The translations under genes and the position numbers were made by a program. A stretch of DNA of 64,000 bases from Orientallactaga sibirica (taxonomy: Eukaryota; Chordata; Mammalia; Rodentia; Dipodidae), in the NCBI GenBank assembly GCA_036365145.1, contig JAEOAD010000029.1, forward strand, positions 26,768,001 through 26,832,000, read 5' to 3'. How positions within the stretch are numbered: the first letter of the stretch is position 1; each line of letters begins with the position of its first letter. This document shows, one piece after another, positions 22,650 to 31,739 of this stretch. The notes beneath the pieces were generated by a model that did no database searches, was not told where the DNA came from, and saw only the letters and a list, made by a program, of their open reading frames with translations.

Positions 22650-24617
22650 GTGCTATAGCTGGATCATATGGTAAATCTATTTTTAGCTGTCTCAAGAACC
22701 TCCACACTGATTTCCACAATGGCTGTATCAGATTACATTCCCACTAACTGCATCCTCACCAACATTTATGCTCATTTGTTCTCTTAATAGTAGCAGCCAT
22801 TTTTAGATGTTCATATGCCATCTGTATTTCTACCATTGAGAACTCTCTATTTAGTTCCATAGGCCATTTTTTTAATTGGGTTGTTTGATTACTTATTATT
22901 TTGTTTTTTGAGTTCTATATATATTCCAGATATTAATCCTCTGTCAGATGTGCAGCTGGCAAAGATTTTCTCCCATTCTGTAGGTTGTCTCTTTGCTCTA
23001 TTCACAGTGTCCTTTGCTGTACAAAAGCTTTGTAATTTCATGAGATCCCAGTGGTTGATTAGTAGTTTTATTTCCTGTGCAACTGGGGTTGTATTCAGAA
23101 AGTCATTACCTATGCCAATACGTTGAAGACTCTCCCCTACCTTTTCCTCTAGCAGTTTCAGAGTTTCAGATCTGATATTAGGGTTCCTAATCCATTTGGA
23201 CTTGATTCTTTTTTTTTATTTTTTTATTGACAACTTCTTTAATTGTAGACAACATCTCATGGTACTTCCCTTCCCCCACTTTCCTCTTTGAAACTTCACT
23301 CTCCATCATATCCCCTTCCCCTCTCAATCAGTCTCTCTTTTCAGTTTGATGCAATGGTCTTTTCCTCCTATTATAATGGTCTTGTGTAGGTAGTGTGGAC
23401 TTGATTCTTGTGCATGGAGAAAGAAAAGGATCTATTTTCATCCTTCTACATATAGATATCCAGTTTTCCCAGCATCATTTGTTAAAGAGGCTATCTTTTT
23501 CCCCATTGAATATTTTTGGCATTTTTGTCAAAAAGCAGTTGGCTGTAGCTGTCTGGATTAATATATGGGTCCTCTATTCTCTTCCATTGATCTATGTGTC
23601 TGTCTTTGTGCCAGTCCCATGCTGCTTTTGTAACTATGGCTTTGTAATATAGCTTAAAATCGGTATGATGATACCGCCAGCCTTATTTTTGTTGCTCAAA
23701 ATTGTTTTGGCTATTCATGGTATTTTGTGCTTCCAAATGAATTTTAGGATTTTTTTTTCTATTTCTGTGAAGAATGTCATTGGAATTTTAATGGGGATTG
23801 CATTAAATGTGTAGATTGCTTTTGGTAAGACTGACATTTTCACAACATTGATTCTTCCAATCCAAGAACATGGGATGTCTTTCCATTTCCTTGTGTCTTC
23901 TGTAATTTCTCACTTGAGTGTTTTAAAGTTCTCATTGTAGAGATCCTTCACTTCCTTGTTAAATTTATTCCAAGGTACTTTTTTTTTTTTTTTTTTTTTT
24001 TGGCAATTGTCAATGGGAGAAATTCCCTTAAGTCATCCTCCACATGTTTGTTGTTAGTATATAGGAAAGCTACTGATTTCTGTATGATTATTTTGTATCC
24101 TGCTATGTTACTAAAAGTGTTTATCAGCTATAACAGTTTTCTGGTAGAGTCTTTAGGGTCTGTTATGTATAGAATCATATCATCGGCAAATAATGATAAT
24201 TTGATTCCTTCCTTTCAAATTTGTTTCCCTTTTATGAGTGTCTCTTACCTTATTGCTATAGCTGAGACTTCCAGTACTATATTAAATAAAAGTGGGATAG
24301 TGGACAACCTTGTCTTGTTCCTGATTTTAGTGGAAAAGCTTCAAGTTTTTCCCCATTTAGTATTATGTTGGCTATAGGTTTGTCATAAATAGTTTTTATT
24401 ATGTTGAGATATGTTCCTTCTAATCCCAGTTTCTGTAATACTTTTACCATGAAGGGATGGTGGATTTTGTCAAATGCCTTTTCTGCATCTGTTGACGTGA
24501 TTTTTGTCCCTCAGTCCATTTATATAGTGTATTACATTTATTGATTTGCATATGTTGAACCATCCCCGAATCTCTGGGATAAAGCCTACTTGGTAGGGAT
24601 GAATAATCTTTCTGATA
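22650..24617 (-). pseudogene. L1 ORF2 (RT to C-terminus), broken
   Basis: The minus strand carries the RT palm motif FADDMILY (Ala-Asp-Asp codons at 24179-24187), an upstream 'RQGCPL' segment, and the C-terminal region encoding 'RQPTEWEKIFA'-like residues near 22960-23010. ORF2 encodes an endonuclease-reverse transcriptase that copies L1 RNA at the target site. This copy lacks the N-terminal endonuclease and has several stops, so it is inactive. Confidence 0.88.
23211..23395 (-). mobile_element. Short L1 3' end nested in L1 A, 14-bp TSD
   Basis: A T-rich start, then L1 3' UTR text ('attgacaacttctttaattg', 'cctcctattataatggtctt'). The exact TSD TGGACTTGATTCTT is at 23197-23210 and 23396-23409. 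The host ORF2 reads on when it is removed. Confidence 0.93.
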
Positions 24618-25143
24618 TATTATTTTTTGTTTATGAAAGTGAAACTTTAATTATCCTCACAAATACTGAGAAAACAAGGTGTAGTAAGCTACACAGGGAA
24701 GCAGGCCTAGCCAAACAGATGGGGGCAGAGAGGACGGCCTGGAGGGGGTGATCGGCAAGCACCTTTGTGGAGGTTAACATAAAGTTCACAAACAAAAGGC
24801 ACAGGGGGTTGTATGGGGGTGTTGGCATGTAACTAGGTCACAGAATGACATAGGGGCTTAGCACAGGACCAGCGTAATCACTCTGGTGACAAAGTATCCA
24901 GGGACTTTGGGATGGGTATCTGTGGCATAAGGAAAGTGGGAGATTTTTAAAACACTTATAGTATTTGCATTACCTGAGTTTTTCCTTTTCTCATTTTGAA
25001 CTATTCTTTCTGGTCCCCTGTTCCTTTTTCAGCTCTTGGCATATGATATAAACCTAGCTTTGTAAGATCTTTATGGATTCTGTTTTTCTCTGTGTGGACC
25101 ATCTTCTCTGTTTACTCTTCCCTTTGCTAAGACCACCCCCTTT
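24618..25143 (-). other. Possible retroposed 3' UTR fragment
   Basis: On the minus strand an ATTAAA signal (24646-24651) lies about 20 bases before an A-rich run at the L1 A border (24620-24629), as expected of a retrocopy of an mRNA end. I do not recognise a parent gene and the 5' border is unclear. It might simply be unique DNA. Confidence 0.3.
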
Positions 25144-27033
25144 CTTTCTTTTTATAATTTTTATTTTTTATTGACAACTTCTATACTTACAGAAAATAAA
25201 TCATATTTCCCTCCCCTCCCCCCATTCTGCTTCAGAACTTCACTCTCCATCATATCCCCTCCCTCTCTCCATTAGTCTCTCTTTTAATCTGATGCCATCA
25301 TCTTTTTCTCCTATTATGAGGGTCTTATGAATGTATTGCTAGGCACAGTGAAGTCATGGGTATCAAGGCCAATTTCTGTCTGGACAGTTGCATTGTAAGG
25401 AGTCATACCCTTCCTTTGGCTCTTCCATTCTTTCCGCCACCTCTTCCACAATGACTCTGAGCCTTGGAAGGTATGATAGAGATGTTTCAGTGCTGGACAC
25501 TACTCTGTCCCTTCTGCTCAGCATTATGTTGCCTTTTGGGTCATCCCAGTGATCATCACCAACTGAAAAGAGAAGCTTCTCTAACCAGAAGTGAGAGTAG
25601 CATTAATATGTGGATATGAACATTAAGTGCAGCACTTTCAGGGCATTTTGGTGGGAATAATATATACACATAGCCAGACAAGAGCAGGCTTTATACCCCT
25701 AAGGCTCATGACCTCCCCTGCCATAGACTTTTGATTAGGTTTCTCAGTACCAGGCATGTATTCCCTCCCATAGAGCAGGACTTCAGTCCAATTAGAGAGC
25801 AGTTGGTTTTCCCCAGAGCAGACATGCCACTATTGCACCCGTTCAGTCATTGGGCCTGACTGGCCAAACTTGAGGTTTCCAGTGTCCACTGTTTTCACCA
25901 CTGATGACTTCTGTCTCCCATAGGTCTGCATGCAGTGCAGCTTTTTCCAACTTCCAGTTGGCTGGTCTACAGGGAGAAGGTTTTCTGCTCAGCACCAGCC
26001 TGATTTCTCAGTGACCTTGCCCCTCAGACATATGAAGTCTTCAGGATTAGGGTCTTACCATCTGTTTCTCAAGGGAAACCAAGGGCCTTGGCAATAGCCT
26101 GTAATGTTTTGGAGGCAACAGGGACCTCCCTGGCCAACAACTCACTGGAAAGTATCCCATCCCAGGCACTGAAAATTTTCCAGTAACAATCTATGGTTTC
26201 TGGATGTGCCATTATTCAAAAAAGTAGGTTTTCATATGTATTATTCAGAATATCTTGAATTTTGATTGACCCTCTCCACCCTTCTTTTACCCTGCCTGTA
26301 ATCTGTTCTTCTACTTTCATATATACAATACCATCCCCTTAAGTCCTTCCCTCTCCTCCCTCCCTTATAGACTTTTTCTAGCTTACTGGCCTCTGCTACC
26401 AATTTTTGGTTCCAGCTCACACACAAGTCTATACATTTGTAACCAGGATCCACATATGACAGAGAACATGCTTGTGTGGAGAAAGAAAAGGATCTATTTT
26501 CATCCTTCTACAAATAGATATCCAGTTTTCCCAGCACCTCTTGTTGAATAGGCTGTCTTTTCTCCAGTGAATAGTTTTGGCATTTTTGTCAGGAATCAGA
26601 TGGCTGTAGCTGCCTGGATTAACATCTGAGTCCTTGGTTCTGTTTCATTGATCTACATGTCTGTCCTTGTGCCAGTACCATGCTGTTTTTGTTATTACAG
26701 CTTTGTAATATAACTTAAAATCAGGTATGGTGACACCACCAGTCTGAGTTTTGTTGCTCAAAATTGCTTTGACTATTTATGGATTTTTATGCTTCCAAAT
26801 GAAGTGTAAGATTGTTTTTCCTATTTCCGTGAAGAATGCCATTAGAATTTTAATTAAATGTGTAGATTGCTTTTGGTAAGATTGACAATTTCACAATATT
26901 GATTCTTCCAATCCAAGAACATGGGATGTCTTTCCATTTCCTTGTGTCTTCTACAATTTATCACTTGAGTGTTTTAAAGTTATCATTGTAGAGATCCTTC
27001 ACATCCTTGGTTAAGTTTATTCCAAGGTACTTG

Positions 27034-27034
27034 T

Positions 27035-27073
<39 letters not shown>

Positions 27074-27317
27074 TTTTTGAGAGAGACAGAGGGAAACAGA
27101 GAGGAAGAGGAAAGAGAGAGAGAGAATGGGCACACCAGGGCCATTTCAGCTGCTGTAAAGAAACTCCAGATGCATTCATCCCTTTGTGGGCAAGTGTGAT
27201 ATTGTACGCTTGTGTCACTTGCGTCTGGCTAAACGTGGGACCTGGAGAATCAAATGGGTGTTCTGAGGCTTGGCAGGCAGGCAGTCACCTTAACTGCTAA
27301 TCCATCTCTCCAGCCCA
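27034..27317 (-). repeat. Long-form B2-like SINE with (TTTA)n
   Basis: A (TTTA)n run at about 27031-27077, then a reverse copy with an extra roughly 35 bp ('gtgatattgtacgcttgtgt') not present in most copies. Confidence 0.9.
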
Positions 27318-27323
27318 GTACTT

Positions 27324-27618
27324 TTTTTTAAATTTTTTTATTATTATTTTATTTATTATTTTTGGAGAGAGACACAGAGAGAAACAGAGAGGGAGAGGAA
27401 GACAGATAGAGATGGGCGTGCCAGCAGTCTCTCAGCTGCTATGAACAAAATCCAGATGCGTGTGCCCCCTTGTGGGCAGGTGAGGCCTTGCGCCCTTGCA
27501 TCACTTTTGCATCTGGCTAAACGTGGGACCTGGAGATTGGAACTGCTGGAGATTGGAACCAGCGTTCTTAGGCTTAGCAGGCAGGCGCCTTAACCACTAA
27601 GCCATCTCTCCAGCCCCC
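27324..27618 (-). repeat. Long-form B2-like SINE
   Basis: Same long form. A 'ctggagattggaac' segment is duplicated near 27530-27560. AGTACTTTTTTTT-type repeats flank it at about 27318 and 27619. Confidence 0.9.
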
Positions 27619-27742
27619 AGTACTTTTTTTTTAAGCAATTGTGAATGGGAGAGATTCCCTGAGTTCGTCCTCCACATGTTTGTTGTTATTATATAGAAAA
27701 GCTACTGATTTCTGTGTGTTTATTTTGCATTCTGCTACATTG

Positions 27743-28270
27743 CTAAAAGTGTTTATAAGCTCTACCAGTTTTCTGGTAGTCTTTAGGGTCTTTTGTGTAT
27801 AGAATTATATCATCGGCAAATAATGACAATTTGATCTCTTCCTTTCCAATTTGTATCCCTTTTATGAGTGTTATCTCTGATCTTAGGTCTAATAGCATTT
27901 GTTTGATGAAATTGTGAGCCCCCATGTTAGGTGCATATACATTTAGGATTGTAATGTCCTCCTGTTGGAGTGTTCCTTTAATCAGTATAAAATGACCTTC
28001 TTTATCTTTCCTCACTAATGTTGGTTTGAAGTCTATCCTGTCAGATATTAGGATAGCAACCCCTGCTTGTTTCCTAGGTCCATTTGTTTCAAATATCATT
28101 TTCCATCCTTTCACCCTAAGATGGTGTCTATCTTTTATTGAGAGATGCATTTCCTGGAGGCAACAGATGGCAGGATCCTGCCTTTTAATCCAGTCTGCAA
28201 GCCTCTGTCTTTTGGTTGGAGCATTGAGGCCATTGATATTAAGAGTTATTATTTCCGGGCATGGTGGCAC
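27743..28270 (-). pseudogene. L1 B ORF2: endonuclease N-terminus fused in frame to RT core
   Basis: An open frame of 175 codons. The first about 130 residues are the apurinic-endonuclease-like domain: 'ITLNINGLNAPTKRQRLADW' with its catalytic Asn, then 'CCLQE' with the metal-binding Glu. After 'LLDLRSE' it jumps to the RT motif 'LFADDIILY'. The region between, roughly 500-550 residues in full L1 ORF2 proteins, is missing. The junction is near 27870-27877, where this copy stops matching L1 A. The product would lack the end of the endonuclease and most of the RT fingers, so function is unlikely. Confidence 0.88.
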
Positions 28271-28405
28271 ACGCCTTTAATCCCAGCACTCAGTAGGCAG
28301 AGGTAGGAGGATCGCCCTGAGTTCAAGGCCACCCTGAGACTACATAGTTAATTCCAGGTCAGCCTGGGCCAGAGTGAGACCCTACCTCGAAAAAAAAAAA
28401 AAAAA
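28254..28405 (+). repeat. B1-type SINE with 13-bp TSD
   Basis: Complete and little diverged. AAGAGTTATTATT is at 28241-28253 and 28406-28418. It lies between L1 B ORF1 and ORF2. Confidence 0.95.
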
Positions 28406-28498
28406 AAGAGTTATTATTGAAAGATAGAAAGATATGTATTTATTCTTGCCATTCTTCTTGTTTTGTAGCGCTTCCTGTTTTCCCTTTACTCACTTGTT

Positions 28499-28774
28499 TT
28501 AACTGTTATTTGAGTATGGTTTATTTTTTCCTATTTCCTCCTGTGTGTGTTTTGCTTCCTCTTCAACATGAAGGATTCCTTCAAGTATTTTCTGTAAAGC
28601 TGGTTTAATTTTCATAAATTCCCATAGCCTGTTTTTGTTGTGGAATGTCATTATTTCTCCATCAATTTGGGTACATAGCTTTGCAGGATAAAGTAATCTT
28701 GGTTGGTAGTTGTTATCTTTCAGAACTTGGAATACATCACATTCAATGAAAACCAGCACAGAGTATTTATGCAA
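28499..28774 (-). pseudogene. L1 ORF1p C-terminal domain fragment
   Basis: Encodes 'VLKDNNYQPRLLYPAKLC', 'GEIMTFHNKNRLWEFM' and 'KPALQKILEGIL', the conserved C-terminal domain of the L1 RNA-binding ORF1 protein. The upstream coiled coil and RRM are absent. It sits about 230 bp ahead of ORF2 on the same strand, as in intact L1. Confidence 0.85.
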
Positions 28775-28819
28775 GAGTAGGTATTATGACAAACAGATCC
28801 TCTAACAAAGTCAAAGTTC

Positions 28820-28940
28820 CTAAGGATGTGTGTTGTTCCACACCCTTAATCCTGTCAACTGGGAGGCCGAGGTTTCTGGTCCACAGAGGGTTCCAAGGTC
28901 AGCTCTTGACCGAATGAGACCCTGCCCCAATGAACAACAT
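28820..28940 (+). repeat. Old B1/7SL-like monomer
   Basis: 'cacacccttaatcctgtcaa' and 'gaatgagaccctgcccc' match a diverged B1. Confidence 0.6.
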
Positions 28941-29020
28941 AAGAGGAGACAAAGGCACTATAAATCAGGAAGCAACAAATAACAAGCCCAAAATATAGCT
29001 TATTTAAAAATGGTAAATCC

Positions 29021-29134
29021 AAACTGGGTGTGGTTGCCATGAGTTTGAGGCCACCCTGGCACTGCAAAGTTAATTCCAGGTCAGCCTGGGCCAGAGTGAG
29101 ACCCTACCTCAAAAAAAGAAAAAAAAAAAAAAAG
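29021..29134 (+). repeat. B1-type SINE with internal deletion
   Basis: The start 'actgggtgtggttgcc' joins directly to 'atgagtttgaggccaccctg', so about 40 bp of the left body is missing. Confidence 0.85.
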
Positions 29135-29259
29135 GTAAATCTATCCATCCATCAGATTTAACACATAATTTACCCTGACTTGGAAGGTGTAATTATCATT
29201 TCCAATGCAAACCTATATACCAGGCTCTTTTTGATAGGTATTGACCTAGTGTAAGCCCA

Positions 29260-29840
29260 GTTACCTTTTGAGATGGCCTTGGTCTCACCTACGCTTCACG
29301 CCCACTTGGGTTCAGGTAGACTGGCTGGGTCCGTGGGTCACTGCTCTGATCGCCTGTGCCAGCTGCTGTGTACATGAGCTCCCTTCCCCAGGTTTCTGGT
29401 GCTTGCTGGTGCTGGCACTGGTGGTAGGGAGAGGGGAGGGTGTGGATGGAGGCTGAAGTTGTCCTGCTAGTCTTCAGGATCCTCTTCTTCATGAGCCATT
29501 CCGCTGGTCCCTGCTGCCCTCCCCTTCACATTTCTTGAGTTTGTGAGCAGGCTGGTATGAGTGGAAAATCCCCTCACTTGGTTTTTCCTGCTGCTCGGGC
29601 GAGCCTGGCAGCCATGGCGACCTGACACTGCTGCTGCTGGAGCCACTTCTGCCTGCTTCTGTGATCTCTAGATGCTCTGGATCTCTCTTACTTCTCTGCT
29701 GTGGTTGATAATTCCTTATACTCCTTCACTTTTCAGTAGAAGAGTGTATTTTGCTGGGTTCGTTTGATTTTTTTTTTTTTTTTTTTGCTTTTTCTCCCTT
29801 AGGCTGCATTGGCATGCTTCCTATGCCACCATCTTAACCA
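29260..29840 (-). mobile_element. Possible L1 5' UTR fragment
   Basis: On the minus strand it opens 'ctggttaagatggtggcata', the kind of 'aagatgg(c/t)gg' start common to L1 5' ends, followed by GC-richer sequence and an A run. It lies upstream of L1 B on the same strand but is separated by non-L1 sequence and SINEs, so linkage is uncertain. Confidence 0.35.
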
Positions 29841-30000
29841 GAAGAGACGTTATGATTTTTAAATATTTTAATTTATTAATGTGCAAGGAGAGAGATAAAG
29901 AAGAGAGAGAGAAAAATAGAGAGGATGGGAATACCAGAGCTTCCAGCCACTGAAAAGGAACTCCGGATGTATGCAGTACTGTGCATCTGGCTTTATATGG

Positions 30001-30207
30001 TGTATTAGTCAGGGTTCGCTAGAGGAACAAAAGTGATACAATGAGTTGTATTAAAAGGGATTCATTGGGACTGGAGAGATGGCTTAGCAGTTAGGGCACT
30101 TGCCCTTGAAGCCTAAGGACCCAGGTTTGATTCCCTAGGACCCACATAAGCCAGATGTCCAAGGTGGCCCATGCATATGGAGTTCATTTGCAGGGGCTAG
30201 AGGCCCT

Positions 30208-30257
<50 letters not shown>

Positions 30258-30876
30258 TTCTCCCTCTTTCTCAAATAAATAAATAATTTTCTTTTTTTGG
30301 TTTTTTGAGCTGAGTCTCACTCTAGCTCAAGCTAACCTGGAATTCAGTCTCAGGGTAGCCTCAAACTCATGGTGATCCTCCTACCTCTGCCTCCTGAGTA
30401 CTGGGATTAAAGGCATGCACCACCACATCCGGCTAATCAAATGTTTTTTTAAAAAGAGAATTTGTTGGACTAACTTACAGCAGACCAACAATAGCAGGTT
30501 GCAGGCCCAAGAGTCAAGGAACCCGGTAGCTGCTCAGTCCCCAAGACTGGAGGCCTCAGCAGTCCCAGTCCGGCACTGAAGGCCTGGAGGCTTCCTGGAG
30601 AGCTGCTGGTCTTTGATCCACACTGGTCTTCAGTCCACGCTGGAAGGCAGCAAGCAGCACTGAAGCCAGGTGGGAGGAAGAGATTCTTTTCTCCCAGAGC
30701 TTCCTTAGATAAAGCCCCATTGCCAGAAGAGCTGCCCACTCTGGGAAGGGCTCACCCTGGGGAAAGAACTTCCTCCTTTAGTTAATCCTTCCTGTAAGCA
30801 ACCTCAGAGACCCACTCAAGAGGAATGTCTGTGGATTACTAAACAGATCAAGTTAACAACAAATTTAACCATCACA
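30001..30876 (-). mobile_element. ERVL-type solo LTR with two nested SINEs
   Basis: Starts TGTATTAGTCAGGGTT and ends CCATCACA, the reverse of the proviral LTR at 31230-31680, which it matches along its length. About 375 bp is inserted SINE. The flanking 5 bp (TATGG and CATGA) match imperfectly, so the TSD has decayed. Confidence 0.88.
30066..30434. repeat. B2-like SINE (+) and B1-type SINE (-) nested in the solo LTR
   Basis: Forward B2-like copy from 30066 with a long (CT)n stretch. A reverse B1 (about 30290-30434) sits in its A-rich tail, which resumes as 'taatcaaatgttttttta'. Confidence 0.88.
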
Positions 30877-30954
30877 CATGAGTACTGGAGAATCAAACCC
30901 AGGCTGTTAGGCTTTGCAGTCAAACACTTAGCGCTTGAGCCATCTCTCCAGCCC

Positions 30955-31224
30955 TACTACATAGTATTTGTTATTACTAATAAACCACTATTGTTACCCA
31001 TCAGCTGACCAGGGTCCTTATACCCTAGCTGGATAGGAATCATGAATGGTTGAGAAGTTTTCCAAGTGTTAGCAATGCCAGACAAGTGCCCAAGACCTAC
31101 GGTCTGGCCTGGAAGATGCACAGACATGTAGCTCCAAGCCCTTAAGAAGCCAGAGGCTCATGATTCTAGGCATTCCAGCCTTTAACTATCAGAGGCCTGG
31201 TACTTGGCACCTTCTGAAATCATG
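30955..31224. other. Unique sequence left of the provirus
   Basis: No repeat recognised. Ends in GCATT, the left TSD of the provirus. Confidence 0.4.
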
Positions 31225-31229
31225 GCATT

Positions 31230-31680
31230 TGTGATGGTGAAGTTTTATGCCAACATGTTCAGTTTAGGAATCCACAGACATTACCCATAAATGGGTCTCT
31301 GAGGTTGTTTCCAGAGAGGATTAACTAAAGGAGGGATCCTACCCCCAGGGTGAGTCCTTCTCCCAGAGTGGGCAGCCCCTCTTGGAGAGGGGCTTTATCT
31401 AAGGAAGCTAGAAGGAAAGTATCCCCTCCTCCCGGCTGGCTGCTTGCTGCCTTCCAGTGTAGACAGAAGAGCAGCGTCTCTCCAGGAAGTCTCCAGGCCT
31501 TCAGTGCCGGATTGGGACTGCTGAGGCATCCAGCCTCATGGACTGAGCAGCTACTGGGTTCCTTGACTCTCAGGCCTGAAAACTGCTACTGTTGGACTGC
31601 TATAAGCTAATCCAATAAATTACCTTTTAATACAATTCATTCTATCAGTTCTCTTCCTCCAGAGAAACCTGACTAATACA
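31230..31680 (+). repeat. ERVL 5' LTR
   Basis: 451 bp, TGTGATGG to AATACA, with AATAAATTACC near 31613 as a polyadenylation-type signal. Uninterrupted. Confidence 0.92.
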
Positions 31681-31685
31681 GATTG

Positions 31686-31700
31686 TGGTACCAGAAGTGG
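31686..31700 (+). promoter_or_regulatory. Primer binding site, tRNA-Leu type
   Basis: TGGTACCAGAAGTGG lies 5 bp after the 5' LTR. It complements the 3' end of a leucine tRNA ending in ...TGGTACCA with about one mismatch, the primer class that gives ERVL its name. Confidence 0.85.
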
Positions 31701-31739
31701 TTCTAGAGGAACAGAATTGTAAGGATGGATTTCCCTAGT

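Larger units (their letters stand above)
21274..24617 (-). mobile_element. L1 element A, 5'-truncated, inactive
   Basis: The poly-T at 21274-21296 is the 3' tail. A long L1 3' UTR follows to about 22650, then ORF2 in reverse up to 24617, where the element is cut off in the RT region. Stops and frame breaks occur throughout. A B1 (22050-22197) and a later small L1 (23211-23395) are nested in it. A pure T run lies at 23978-24000. Confidence 0.92.
26470..27720 (-). pseudogene. L1 B ORF2, RT and C-terminal part, broken
   Basis: Closely parallels L1 A over its RT region (same order of segments) but has stops and is split by two SINEs at 27034-27317 and 27324-27618. Confidence 0.8.
25144..28789 (-). 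mobile_element. L1 element B, rearranged, inactive
   Basis: 3' tail and UTR at 25144-26470, ORF2 C-terminal and RT parts to about 27870, then the endonuclease start (to 28270), the inter-ORF gap, and the ORF1 C-terminus (28499-28774). The order is correct for one L1, so this is a single element with an internal ORF2 deletion. Two B2-like SINEs and a B1 are nested in it. Confidence 0.9.
29857..30954 (-). repeat. B2-like SINE split by an ERVL solo LTR
   Basis: The reverse SINE runs 29857-30000 up to 'gcatctggctttatatgg' and resumes at 30877 with 'gagtactggagaatcaaacc', ending 'catctctccagccc'. The halves fit together when the LTR is removed. Confidence 0.85.

Noticed and set aside
24000..24377. 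125-codon plus-strand frame
   Set aside because: It is antisense to the L1 A reverse transcriptase, whose FADD motif is on the minus strand.
28026..28280. 84-codon plus-strand frame over L1 B
   Set aside because: It is the antisense shadow of the L1 endonuclease region on the minus strand.
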